Assembly: GCF_900108065.1 (NCBI RefSeq)
Contig: NZ_FNVQ01000001.1
Coordinates: forward strand, 1,922,001 to 1,986,000
Direction of reading: 5' to 3'
Length of the DNA: 64,000 nucleotides
From: Marinobacterium lutimaris
GTDB taxonomy: Bacteria; Pseudomonadota; Gammaproteobacteria; Pseudomonadales; Balneatricaceae
Shown piece after piece: positions 1 to 7,790 of this stretch. A program made the translations under genes and the position numbers. The stretch's first letter is position 1. Every line of letters begins with the position of its first letter. Below the pieces are notes generated by a model. The model was given only the letters and a program-made list of their open reading frames with translations. It ran no database searches and was not told the DNA's origin.

Positions 1-78
1 CAAAGCGGGCGCGAGGCGCTGGACCAGCTCACCCGGCTACTTGGCCTTGGCAGTGTTTACCCGTTTCAGCGCGACTGA
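1..78 (+). CDS. C-terminal end of an unidentified protein (partial)
   Basis: An open frame enters from the left edge and reads 25 codons to a TGA at 76-78; the last residues are GSVYPFQRD. The start and most of the gene lie outside the window, so no family can be assigned. It is convergent with the minus-strand gene at 149-541. That the frame is coding is inferred only from its continuity to the edge and its codon use. Confidence 0.4.
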   Translation, partial: QSGREALDQLTRLLGLGSVYPFQRD

Positions 79-148
79 AGCAGCTCTCCGGTCTAAACAG
101 ACGTGCAAAGTACTCATCTAACCACAAGCCAAGCAATAAGGCGCCGGT

Positions 149-541
149 TTAGCCCTGCACCACGCGACCGCGGTAAATCCGCACCGAGCGACGCGGCACT
201 TCGGTCTGAGGCTTGCTGGCAGGCGATTCGGCGCGCTGGTATTCCGCGATACCCAACTGGCTCAGCAGCGCCTGGGCCTGTTCCGGCAGCAAGGTTTCCT
301 GCAGCGGGAAAATCAACTCGGCGGTGAAAGAAAACCTCAGGCCCTGTGCCCGGTTGAGCGCCTCTGCCGCCCCGTCGCCATTGGCTCCGGCGTAGGTCAG
401 GCCCAGTATCTGTCCGTTGTGCAACACGATCTGTCCCGATTTATTATCGGCGCAAGCCAGAAAGAAGGTGCCTGTCCGTTCAGCTTCACAATGATCGAAC
501 AACGCGTGCCAGAGTGCTTCGGTCTCATTCGGAATGCTCAT
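149..541 (-). CDS. small soluble protein, PATAN/DUF4388-like
   Basis: A 130-residue protein without signal peptide or membrane segment. The middle part (about residues 28-75) reads as a short beta-rich unit with GQIVLHNGQILGLTYAG, the pattern of DUF4388/PATAN modules in which a strand-turn-strand carries 'G.I...G.i..a..g..G..A'. The C-terminal 40 residues are basic and proline-rich. The frame is open further upstream to 670, but the ATG at 541 has AAGG about 9 bases before it and is the better start. Such modules usually occur in signalling proteins; here it stands alone, so a role is not assigned. It is convergent with the gene entering at the left edge and is separated from minE by a strong terminator. 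Confidence 0.55.
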   Translation of the reverse strand: MSIPNETEALWHALFDHCEAERTGTFFLACADNKSGQIVLHNGQILGLTYAGANGDGAAEALNRAQGLRFSFTAELIFPLQETLLPEQAQALLSQLGIAEYQRAESPASKPQTEVPRRSVRIYRGRVVQG

Positions 542-677
542 AATCCAATCCTTGAACGCTAAGATTCGGGAGGAATGGAAAGAGCCAAGCAATAGTTGAA
601 CCAGTCGAACATTTTCCCGGATATAGCTGTTAAACCAGCGGCTATATCCAGAGAAAACGGGTAGGTCCACGAAAAAA

Positions 678-703
678 GCGCGGCCTCATAGAAGAGGCCG
701 CGC
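678..703 (-). terminator. Rho-independent terminator of minCDE
   Basis: A perfect 10-bp GC-rich stem (GCGCGGCCTC/GAGGCCGCGC) with a six-base loop. On the minus strand it is followed by six T residues, which fits termination of minCDE transcription about 65 bases after the minE stop. Confidence 0.85.
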
Positions 704-767
704 CTTGTTTCAGCGCACCCGGCGGATAACCGGCACCAAAGAGGATCAACACCGCAGGGGCGCGGGA

Positions 768-1022
768 TCAGTCCTTGGCGTGCTCCGGCAGAGTAACGTT
801 CAACTCCAGAATCGAGCAGTTTTCATCCAGGTTTACCTGGACATCATCGACATCGATGTCGACGTAACGGGAGATTACCGCGAGAATCTCCTGCTGCATC
901 TGTGGCAGATAGTCCGGCTGGTTACGCTGGTTGCGCTCATAGGCAACCAGCACCTGCAGGCGTTCCTTGGCGACGGTAGCCGAGGTCTGCTTCTTGGAGC
1001 GGAAATAACTCAGAATACCCAT
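768..1022 (-). CDS. minE: cell division topological specificity factor MinE
   Basis: An 84-residue protein of normal MinE length. It stimulates MinD ATPase and drives pole-to-pole oscillation of MinCD so that the Z ring forms at mid-cell. The N-terminal membrane-targeting and MinD-binding stretch (MGILSYFRS..., then the AKERLQVL helix around residues 19-26) and the C-terminal dimerisation domain ([23 protein letters not shown]) are all recognisable. Its ATG overlaps the minD stop codon, so the two genes are translationally coupled. It is the last gene of minC-minD-minE and is followed by a terminator. Confidence 0.97.
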   Translation of the reverse strand: MGILSYFRSKKQTSATVAKERLQVLVAYERNQRNQPDYLPQMQQEILAVISRYVDIDVDDVQVNLDENCSILELNVTLPEHAKD

Positions 1023-1834
1023 TAGCCCTTCCTGCCGAATACGCGGCTGAACAATCCTTTGCGCTGTACTTCGAGGAAGCGGTGCTCACGCTCCTCGCCG
1101 AGGAAACGGCCGATCGCATCCATATACGCCTGGCCGGCATCGCTCTCGCTGTCCAGCACTACCGGCTGCCCCTGGTTGGAGGCTTTCAGCACCGCCTCGG
1201 ATTCAGGCACCACACCCAGCAGAGGAATCGCCAGAATCTCCTGCACGTCTTCAACGCTGAGCATCTCGCCGGCCTGTACCCGAGCCGGGTTATAGCGGGT
1301 CAGCAGCAGATGCTCTTTCACATGTTCGCCGTTTTCCGCCTTGCGTGACTTGCTCTGCAGCACGCCGAGAATACGGTCGGAGTCACGCACGGAGCTGACT
1401 TCCGGGTTGGTGACGACGATGGCCGTATCGGCAAAGTACAGCGCCAGCTGGGCACCTTTCTCGATACCCGCCGGGGAGTCACAGACGATGTAATCGAACA
1501 TCTCTGAAAGCTCGTTCAGGACGCGCTCCACGCCTTCGTGGCTCAGCGCATCCTTATCGCGTGTCTGGGAGGCCGGCAGGATATAGAGTCCCTCGGTACG
1601 CTTGTCCCGGATCAGCGCCTGATTCAGTGTCGCTTCGTTGTTGATCACGTTGACCAGGTCGAACACAACGCGGCGTTCACAGCCCATGATCAGGTCCAGG
1701 TTACGCAGGCCTACGTCGAAATCGACCAGAACAGTCTTGTGCCCGCGCAGGGCCAGTCCAGTACCGATTGCCGCACTGCTGGTCGTTTTGCCGACCCCGC
1801 CCTTACCGGACGTCACAACAATAATTTCAGCCAT
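1022..1834 (-). CDS. minD: septum site-determining ATPase MinD
   Basis: A 270-residue ParA/MinD-family ATPase. The deviant Walker A motif GKGGVGKTT lies at residues 10-18, a switch region with [10 protein letters not shown] follows, and the C-terminus ends in a basic amphipathic helix ([12 protein letters not shown]), the membrane-targeting sequence that binds the inner membrane in the ATP state. MinD recruits MinC to the membrane and is released by MinE. Length matches the family. It follows minC after about 70 bases and overlaps minE by one base at TAATG-type coupling. Confidence 0.98.
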   Translation of the reverse strand: MAEIIVVTSGKGGVGKTTSSAAIGTGLALRGHKTVLVDFDVGLRNLDLIMGCERRVVFDLVNVINNEATLNQALIRDKRTEGLYILPASQTRDKDALSHEGVERVLNELSEMFDYIVCDSPAGIEKGAQLALYFADTAIVVTNPEVSSVRDSDRILGVLQSKSRKAENGEHVKEHLLLTRYNPARVQAGEMLSVEDVQEILAIPLLGVVPESEAVLKASNQGQPVVLDSESDAGQAYMDAIGRFLGEEREHRFLEVQRKGLFSRVFGRKG

Positions 1835-1903
1835 TTACACAGTTTCCATACATATGGATTAAACAGGTTCAGGTGCAGTTTTATTTTTTGCTTACAACTT
1901 ATC

Positions 1904-2665
1904 TTACAACAGCACCGTATCCAGCCGGGTCCCGGACAGGTGAGCCTGTACGGGTTTCTTCCAGTGCTCACTCTGTAGATCTTCGCACGCTTTGAAGTAA
2001 CCGGCTATTGAGATCAGTTCAGCTTCCAGGCTTTGACAGAAGATACGCGCACTGCTGTCGCCACTGACACCGGCCATGGCACGACCGCGCAGCGGACCGT
2101 ATACATGAATGTTGCCGTCGGCCATCACTTCCGCGCCGGCGCCCACCGATGACAGGACAATCAAATCACCGCCCTGCACGTACACCTGCTGACCGGAACG
2201 CACCGGCGTGGTCAGAATTCGGGTTTTGCTGCCGTTTTCCTCAACCACTTCCGCAGTTGCCGCCACTTCGCTGGTTTCGCTGACAGACTCAGGTTCGGGT
2301 TGGCTCGGGCTCTCGGCTGGCTTCTCTTCGCGAACGCGTTCGCCACGGCCGCTGGCCCCAAAGCAGGAAAGTCCCAGGCTCTGGCACAGCGCCTCGTCGT
2401 AACGGCTGCTGCCACGGATGCCGATCGGCTTCAATTCGCTGTCACGGCAGACCGCCAGCAGCTCATCCAAAGGAGGTAGCGGTTTATCCGCCGGCAGGCG
2501 CTCAAAATTAAGCAGTACCGGCATCTGCCTGAACAGTGAGGGCAGTCGCGCCGCGTGGCGCTCCAGCTCGGCTTTCAGGCGCGACTCGTCATAGTCGAGC
2601 AGTACCAGTTCGTTGAGTGATACGCGGGAGTTCTTGAACTGAAAAAGCGGGGTATCTGAATTCAT
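1904..2665 (-). CDS. minC: septum site-determining protein MinC
   Basis: A 253-residue FtsZ polymerisation inhibitor. The N-terminal domain (about residues 1-110) fits MinC_N. An acidic/proline linker (residues about 115-145) follows, then the C-terminal beta-helix domain with the family signature VRSGQQVYVQGGDLIVLSSV and GNIHVYGPLRGRAMAG, which dimerises and binds MinD. It is the first gene of the min operon. The linker is somewhat long, with repeated Glu/Ser/Pro, but the protein is otherwise ordinary. Confidence 0.97.
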   Translation of the reverse strand: MNSDTPLFQFKNSRVSLNELVLLDYDESRLKAELERHAARLPSLFRQMPVLLNFERLPADKPLPPLDELLAVCRDSELKPIGIRGSSRYDEALCQSLGLSCFGASGRGERVREEKPAESPSQPEPESVSETSEVAATAEVVEENGSKTRILTTPVRSGQQVYVQGGDLIVLSSVGAGAEVMADGNIHVYGPLRGRAMAGVSGDSSARIFCQSLEAELISIAGYFKACEDLQSEHWKKPVQAHLSGTRLDTVLL

Positions 2666-2820
2666 AAGCAGGTAATCTGAGCGTTCTCACTCCAAAGATT
2701 GAAAGCGCGCTAAGGGTATCACGGGCTCCCGGGACTCACTACAGCCCGGTTGTGTAAAGCAGACCAGAATTGACGATAAAGGTTCGCCCGGAACTAAAAC
2801 TCCCGTTTAAATCCTTTTTT

Positions 2821-3420
2821 CTACGGTCTTTGAAACTGTTTACGCGCCGCCTCAATCTCAGCGCGGCTGACACATTCGTACAGATGATCGTTGACCAGCC
2901 CCATCGCCTGCATAAAGGAGTACACCGTGGTTGGGCCAACAAACTTCCAGCCACGCTTCTTCAGCTCTTTCGACAGGGCGATCGATTCCACCGAGGTGGT
3001 CTGGCTTTGCGGCTCGGGCTGAGACTCGGGCTCGTACTTCCAGACAAAAGCGGCGATAGAGCCCTCTTTTTCAATCAGCTCCAGCGCCCGCCGGGCGTTG
3101 TTGATCACCGCCTCGATCTTGCCGCGATGGCGGATGATACCGGCGTCCTGCAGCAGGCGCTCCACATCGGCCTCGGTGAATTCGGCAACGCGATGGAAAT
3201 CGAACCGGGCGAAGGCCGTGCGAAAATTTTCCCGTTTGGCCAAAATCGTGCGCCAGCTCAAACCGGACTGAAAGCTCTCCAGACAGAGCTTTTCAAACAA
3301 GCGCTGATCGTCATCCACCGGGAAACCCCATTCACGATCGTGATAGGGAAAGAACTCATCTACCTGACCACACCAGCCACAGCGCGGCTGGCCATCGGGT
3401 CCGTTTACGGTCTTTGCCAT
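2821..3420 (-). CDS. tag: DNA-3-methyladenine glycosylase I
   Basis: A 199-residue base-excision repair enzyme that removes 3-methyladenine from alkylated DNA. The family zinc-site and active-site patterns are visible: CGWCG near the N-terminus (two zinc cysteines), YHDREWGFP, the helix-hairpin-helix-like QSGLSWRTILAKRENFR, and the C-terminal stretch KFVGPTTVYSFMQAMGLVNDH with the late histidine and cysteine (H...C). Two upstream in-frame ATGs (3435, 3456) exist. The one at 3420 has GGAG seven bases before it and matches the usual N-terminus, so it is chosen. The gene stands alone between minC and the zinc operon. Confidence 0.93.
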   Translation of the reverse strand: MAKTVNGPDGQPRCGWCGQVDEFFPYHDREWGFPVDDDQRLFEKLCLESFQSGLSWRTILAKRENFRTAFARFDFHRVAEFTEADVERLLQDAGIIRHRGKIEAVINNARRALELIEKEGSIAAFVWKYEPESQPEPQSQTTSVESIALSKELKKRGWKFVGPTTVYSFMQAMGLVNDHLYECVSRAEIEAARKQFQRP

Positions 3421-3744
3421 GCTGATGCTCTCCATTTTCACAACCCACCTTAACAATCCGCCTTCTACTGCCCACCTTTCCTGCCCACCTTAGGATTAGG
3501 TCCGCTTTTCAGGCTTTAGGGCTGAGAATCTAGCAGACCTGCTGCTCTCCAGACAGTAGCATGGCTACTGGAATGTTTATCACCCTGCTGCCGGCTGAGT
3601 CGACAACGGCACTATTATCAGCCGGGCTTCATGCCAAAGCTGCCAACTCTCCACCGCCTGTTTCGAACTTCCAGACCCGCTTCAGGTCTTTTGCACTGTC
3701 GCGCAACGCAGCCAAGCAGATCATCAGTAAGCGCTGGCATAGAT
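3421..3744. other. gene-free stretch between tag and the zinc operon
   Basis: No convincing gene is seen in this interval. It holds an imperfect inverted repeat around 3548-3573 (CAGTAGC/GCTACTG with ATG in the loop) of unknown role, and at its right end it abuts the Zur box of the next operon. Confidence 0.5.
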
Positions 3745-3747
3745 AAA

Positions 3748-3762
3748 TGTTACGATATAACA
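3748..3762 (+). promoter_or_regulatory. Zur operator upstream of the ZrgA-like operon
   Basis: The 15-base core TGTTACGATATAACA is an almost perfect palindrome inside a longer AAATGTTA...TAACATATTT arrangement. This is the gammaproteobacterial Zur consensus (ATGTTATAATATAACAT type). It lies about 45 bases before the start of the first gene of a zinc-type operon, where a repressor would overlap the promoter. A second close match occurs at 33577. Assignment rests on motif match plus gene content. Confidence 0.85.
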
Positions 3763-3807
3763 TATTTAGCCTACCGATGACCCGCCTTGATCAGGACAGG
3801 AGATCTT

Positions 3808-4383
3808 ATGAAACATGCCGCCAAACTCGTTTTGCCACTGCTGATTACGGCATCGGGCAGCGCCCTCGCCCAGGATTCACTGGCTCCTCATGTGCACGGC
3901 GAAGCACTGCTGCAAGTGGTGCTCGACGGACAGGAACTGGTCGTCAACCTGAACAGCCCGGCGTTTAACCTGCTGGGTTTCGAGCGTGCACCAGAAACCG
4001 ATGAAGAGCAGGCCCTGGTGGAGAATCTCGACACCAACATGCGCGATCCCCAGTTCTGGCTGGAGCTCCCCTCAGCGGCTAACTGCGCCCTCAGCCGCGT
4101 CTCTCTCGGTCAGCATGTGGAGACAACCAAACAGGGGGAGCTTCACGAACATGAACATGAACATGAACACGAACACGAGGATGATCAAAAGATCCTCAGC
4201 GAACATCGAGACCTGGCCTTCGAGTACCATTTTCTCTGCGCCGACCCGGACCAACTCGACCAAGCCCAGGTCAAGCTGTTTAAACACTTCCCGGCTCTTA
4301 CCGGTCTGCATGCAGAGATCATAGGCGACAGCCAGTCACTGCAGGAGCTGAATGCCGCCAATCCCGTTCTGCGCATGCCATGA
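3808..4383 (+). CDS. ZrgA-like zinc uptake protein (DUF2796), histidine-rich
   Basis: A 191-residue exported protein of the DUF2796/ZrgA family. It has an N-terminal signal peptide (MKHAAKLVLPLLITASGSALA), the family opening APHVHGEALLQVVLDGQEL, a conserved W-x-LP segment, a Cys pair, and the closing FKHFPALTGL. In the middle lies a (HE)n run (HEHEHEHEHEHED), a probable metal-binding linker. In Vibrio cholerae a DUF2796 protein belongs to the zinc-regulated Zrg uptake system. Here the gene follows a Zur box and overlaps the next gene (ATGA), which encodes an ABC ATPase. A periplasmic zinc-binding role is inferred from family and context. The ATG at 3808 with GGAG upstream is preferred over the ATG at 3787. 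Confidence 0.85.
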   Translation: MKHAAKLVLPLLITASGSALAQDSLAPHVHGEALLQVVLDGQELVVNLNSPAFNLLGFERAPETDEEQALVENLDTNMRDPQFWLELPSAANCALSRVSLGQHVETTKQGELHEHEHEHEHEHEDDQKILSEHRDLAFEYHFLCADPDQLDQAQVKLFKHFPALTGLHAEIIGDSQSLQELNAANPVLRMP

Positions 4384-5099
4384 GCGAAGCGGCTGCCATC
4401 TCCATCCATGAGCTGAGCTTTCGCTGGCCCAGGGCCGACAAGCCACTGCTGAAAATACCTCAGCTGACGCTGGCTGCGGGCGAAAGCCTGTTTCTTCAGG
4501 GAGCCTCCGGCAGTGGCAAAAGCACTCTGCTAAACCTGATCGCCGGTGTCCAGACAGGCTACGGCGGCTCGATCCGGGTCTGCGGAGAACAGCTGGAGAA
4601 CCTATCCACCCGCCAGCGTGACCAGCTACGCGCAGACCGTATCGGCCTGGTATTCCAGCAGTTCAACCTGCTGCCCTGGCTGTCACCGCTGGAAAACGTG
4701 GTGCTCGGCTGCCGCTTCTCTGCGCAACGGCGCCAACAGGCCGCCAGGCAGGACGGCTCCGTCGAGGCTCAGGCGCTACGTCTGCTGGGCGAGCTTGGTC
4801 TGGCCAGCGTAAGCGGCGAAAAGCGCGCCACCTCGACCCTCTCCATAGGACAGCAGCAGCGCGTCGCAGCCGCCCGTGCGCTGATCGGCAATCCGCCGCT
4901 GATCATCGCCGACGAACCCACCTCATCACTGGACTCGGACCACCGCGACCGCTTTATCGAGCTGCTGCTGACCGAATGCCGACGCAGCGGCGCGGCACTG
5001 CTGTTTGTCAGCCACGACCGGCTGCTGGCGACACACTTTCACCGCAGGCTGCAACTGGATCATCTCGTGCAACCGGCCCAAGAGGGTAAACCATGCTGA
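4380..5099 (+). CDS. ABC transporter ATP-binding protein, LolD/MacB type
   Basis: A 239-residue ATPase with Walker A GASGSGKST (about residues 39-47), Q-loop VFQQFNLLPWLSPLENV, signature LSIGQQQR, Walker B LIIADEPTS and an H-loop SHD. The architecture is that of the LolD/MacB subfamily, which pairs with FtsX-like permeases rather than with importer permeases. The start codon overlaps the stop of the DUF2796 gene and its own end overlaps the permease gene by 7 bases, so the three form one operon under the Zur box. It is the likely energiser of the zinc-related envelope transporter. Confidence 0.9.
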   Translation: MSEAAAISIHELSFRWPRADKPLLKIPQLTLAAGESLFLQGASGSGKSTLLNLIAGVQTGYGGSIRVCGEQLENLSTRQRDQLRADRIGLVFQQFNLLPWLSPLENVVLGCRFSAQRRQQAARQDGSVEAQALRLLGELGLASVSGEKRATSTLSIGQQQRVAAARALIGNPPLIIADEPTSSLDSDHRDRFIELLLTECRRSGAALLFVSHDRLLATHFHRRLQLDHLVQPAQEGKPC

Positions 5100-6346
5100 T
5101 CGGCCTTGCCTGGCGCAGTCTGCTTAACCGCAAGAGCTCGGCACTGCTCTGTGTGCTCACCATCGCGATCAGTGTCACGCTGTTGGCAGGCGTCGAGAAG
5201 ATCCGCCATGACATGCGCGACGGCTTTTTCAATACGGTATCGGGCACCGACCTGATCGTCGGCGCCCGTTCCGGGCAGGTAGAGCTGCTGCTCTACTCCG
5301 TTTTCCACCTGGGATCGGCCACCAACAATATCCGCTGGTCGAGCTATCAAACCATCGCCAAGGATCAGTCCGTAGACTGGGCGGTGCCGCTTTCACTGGG
5401 CGATTCGCACCGCGGCTTTCGCGTTGTCGGCACCAGCTCCGCCTTCTTCGATCGCTACCGCTATGGCAGCGAACGCCAGCTCGGCTTCAGCGCTGGCGAA
5501 GGCTTTTCCGCCCTGCACCAGGTTACGCTCGGCGCAGATGTGGCCAGCAGCCTCGGCTACCGCCTCGGTGATGAGATCGTCGTATCACATGGACTGGGTA
5601 ATGTAAGTTTCGCGCAGCACAAGGATCAGCCGTTCAAGGTGGTCGGCATTCTTGAACCTACGGGTACACCGGTGGACCGCTCCCTGTTTGTCAGCCTTGA
5701 GTCGATCACCGCGATTCACGTCGGCTGGCGTGCCGGGGTACCGATGCCCGGTATGAAGGTGAGCGAGCAGCAGTTGGAAGAGATGGACCTGACGCCCAAG
5801 GAGATCACCGCCGTAATGCTTGGGCTTAAGTCCAAAACAGCGGTATTCCAGCTGCAGCGGGCGATCAACAATTTCCGTGGCGAACCGCTGCTGGCGATTC
5901 TGCCCGGCGTCGCGCTGCAGGAGCTCTGGAAGGTGGTGGGCCGGGCCGAACAGGCGATGCTGGCGATCTCCGCCTGCGTGGTGCTGGCAGGCCTGACCGG
6001 CATGCTCGGAGTACTGCTGACCGGCATGGAGCAAAGGCGACGCGAACTGGCCCTGCTACGCGCCATCGGCGCATCGCCTCATCACCTGCTGTTTCTGGTC
6101 ATGCTCGAAGCCGGGCTGCTGACAATAAGCGGTATTGCCCTGGGGCTGGGCGTGCTCTGGTCGGTACTGTTTTTCGCCGGTGATAAACTTCAGCAGTTAT
6201 TGGGGGTCTACCTGACACTGGGTTGGCCAGCATCACTGGGCTGGATCAGTCTGGCAGTGCTTGTTGCCGGACTTCTCGCTGGTACACTGCCGGCCTGGCG
6301 CGCCTGGCGATATACACTTGCCGACGGCCTGACTCCTAAAAACTGA
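5093..6346 (+). CDS. ABC transporter permease, FtsX/MacB family
   Basis: A 417-residue membrane protein with one N-terminal transmembrane helix (residues about 15-35), a periplasmic MacB_PCD-like domain (about 45-270) and three C-terminal helices including the FtsX motif RRRELALLRAIGASPHHL. It partners with the ATPase encoded just upstream. This class performs mechanotransmission, moving lipoproteins or ligands in the periplasm, rather than simple import. In this operon it probably works with the DUF2796 and DUF3299 proteins in zinc acquisition or delivery (inference from context). Confidence 0.88.
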   Translation: MLIGLAWRSLLNRKSSALLCVLTIAISVTLLAGVEKIRHDMRDGFFNTVSGTDLIVGARSGQVELLLYSVFHLGSATNNIRWSSYQTIAKDQSVDWAVPLSLGDSHRGFRVVGTSSAFFDRYRYGSERQLGFSAGEGFSALHQVTLGADVASSLGYRLGDEIVVSHGLGNVSFAQHKDQPFKVVGILEPTGTPVDRSLFVSLESITAIHVGWRAGVPMPGMKVSEQQLEEMDLTPKEITAVMLGLKSKTAVFQLQRAINNFRGEPLLAILPGVALQELWKVVGRAEQAMLAISACVVLAGLTGMLGVLLTGMEQRRRELALLRAIGASPHHLLFLVMLEAGLLTISGIALGLGVLWSVLFFAGDKLQQLLGVYLTLGWPASLGWISLAVLVAGLLAGTLPAWRAWRYTLADGLTPKN

Positions 6347-6388
6347 GTACCAGAAGCCAACCGCCTGGACTGCTAACGGAAGCGCCCG

Positions 6389-6958
6389 ATGAAGAAACTG
6401 TGCCGACTGACCGCCCTGCTGCTGCCACTGCTGCTGATATCACCCGTTCATGCCGAACAGATGAATGGAGAAGAGGTTCGGGAGATCACCTGGGATGACC
6501 TGATGCCCGCAGACTATAACCTCAGCTTTGAAGACCTCTACGGCACCAGCGAAGACAACCTGGATGCGCTGGACGACTACACCGAAGAAGCGAGCAATCT
6601 GCTGGACCATATGCAGCAAGTGCTTGCCTCTGCGCCGGTCGTAGATGAGATGGACGGCAAGATGGTTCGTGTACCGGGTTTTGTGGTGCCGCTTGAGGGC
6701 GAAGACCAGCGTGTGGACCGTTTCTTTCTTGTCCCCTACTTCGGCGCCTGCATTCATACACCGCCGCCGCCCTCCAACCAGATCATCGACACCCATTACG
6801 AGCCCGGCACCCAGCTCGACAGTCTCTACGACGCCGTATGGATCACCGGAAAACTGACGGTGCATAGTTTCCAGCACGAGATGGGCACCGCCGGTTACCG
6901 GCTAGAGGCTTTCCGTATCGAGCCGTACGAGATGGAAGAGGAAGAGAACCAGGGCTGA
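6389..6958 (+). CDS. exported DUF3299 protein
   Basis: A 189-residue protein with a clear signal peptide (MKKLCRLTALLLPLLLISPVHA). The DUF3299 signature is visible: a 'DGK.V.VPGFVVPLE' strand pair near residue 90 and the conserved VPYFGACIHTPPPPSNQI, whose Cys-x-His is a likely metal site. DUF3299 proteins commonly neighbour DUF2796 proteins and MacB-type ABC genes. It lies 42 bases after the permease with its own ribosome-binding site and completes the zinc-linked operon. The molecular role is unknown. Confidence 0.85.
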   Translation: MKKLCRLTALLLPLLLISPVHAEQMNGEEVREITWDDLMPADYNLSFEDLYGTSEDNLDALDDYTEEASNLLDHMQQVLASAPVVDEMDGKMVRVPGFVVPLEGEDQRVDRFFLVPYFGACIHTPPPPSNQIIDTHYEPGTQLDSLYDAVWITGKLTVHSFQHEMGTAGYRLEAFRIEPYEMEEEENQG

Positions 6959-7018
6959 TTTAACAGCAAGGGCGCTTACTTCACAGACAATATTCATCAA
7001 ATCCAGAGACTTGATGCA

Positions 7019-7054
7019 GGTCTGGCGATGTCGAATATCTTTATTCGCCAGACC
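7019..7054 (+). other. hairpin between the DUF3299 and second DUF2796 genes
   Basis: A perfect 10-bp inverted repeat (GGTCTGGCGA/TCGCCAGACC) with a 16-base AT-rich loop. It has no T-tract after it, so it is not a classical terminator. It could be an attenuating or mRNA-stabilising structure, or a binding site. No Zur-like core is present here. Confidence 0.45.
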
Positions 7055-7111
7055 CGTCACAATTGCATAAACTCTTTTCAGGCGTCTGACCGACCACGAC
7101 AAGGAGTTAAC

Positions 7112-7672
7112 ATGCGCAGTTCAACGAAGACCGGCATCGCTCTGACCGCAGCTCTTCTCGCCCTCCCCGTATACGCACAGAACCCATTGAACACCCATAA
7201 CCACGGTAGTGCTACCGTGCAACTGGTGCAGCGTAACCAGGAGCTGGTGATCTACGTGCGAGGCACGGGAGTCGATATGCTGGGCGTTGGCCACCTTCCG
7301 ATCAACATGGAAGAGCAGACAAAGCTGGGCCAGCTGGAAAGGGATATGCGTAACCCGCCGTTCTGGATAGGACTGCCCGCAGCTGCCGGCTGCAGCATGA
7401 CGCGCTACTACCCTTCCCAGCACCCCGTGGTCGCCGGCCGTGGCGCCCTGCAGGAGATGTCGCCGGGCAAGGTTTACGAAAGTAACGGCGAGCACATGGA
7501 CCTGAATTTCACCTATCACTTTCAGTGCACCAGCCCGAACCAGCTTAGCAGCGCCGAAATAAGGCTCTTCAAGCACTTCCCTTCGCTACAGACGGTGAAC
7601 GTAAAAATTGCCGGTTTCAATCAGAAGGTAGTGGCTGTCGGCCCCGATAATCCGGTGGTGCAGATTCCCTGA
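7112..7672 (+). CDS. second DUF2796/ZrgA-like exported protein
   Basis: A 186-residue paralogue of the protein at 3808-4383: signal peptide (MRSSTKTGIALTAALLALPVYA), HNHGSATVQLVQRNQELVIYV at the family's opening position, PPFWIGLPAAAGC matching the W-x-LP..C segment, and LFKHFPSLQTV near the end. It lacks the long His/Glu linker of its paralogue but keeps HNHG. The ATG at 7112 follows AAGGAG and opens with a signal peptide, so the longer open frame from 7028 is not used. It lies 150 bases after the DUF3299 gene and may be a late operon member or separately transcribed. Confidence 0.82.
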   Translation: MRSSTKTGIALTAALLALPVYAQNPLNTHNHGSATVQLVQRNQELVIYVRGTGVDMLGVGHLPINMEEQTKLGQLERDMRNPPFWIGLPAAAGCSMTRYYPSQHPVVAGRGALQEMSPGKVYESNGEHMDLNFTYHFQCTSPNQLSSAEIRLFKHFPSLQTVNVKIAGFNQKVVAVGPDNPVVQIP

Positions 7673-7679
7673 GGCCATT

Positions 7680-7768
7680 GTAGGAGGTGCGCCCTCGCGC
7701 CGATTGAACCTGGCACGGAGGTCATTCAAAACCCCGCCGGGTGATCGCGGCGGGGGCGCTGCTCCTAC
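7680..7768. repeat. inverted pair of REP-like palindromic repeats (REPIN-like)
   Basis: The left copy starts GTAGGAGGTGCGCCC and ends CGCGCCGATTG. The right copy is in inverse orientation and ends GCGCTGCTCCTAC. Both carry the GTAGGAG head and internal GC-rich palindrome typical of Pseudomonas-type REP sequences. Together they form a roughly 90-base inverted doublet between the stops of two convergent genes, the usual REP site. No RAYT transposase gene is in the window. Confidence 0.7.
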
Positions 7769-7790
7769 GCAAAAAGAACCACCGTCGTGC

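Noticed and set aside
4140-4180. GAACATGAACATGAACAC repeat as a CRISPR-like or tandem-repeat array
   Set aside because: It is the in-frame coding sequence for the (HE)n run of the DUF2796 protein.
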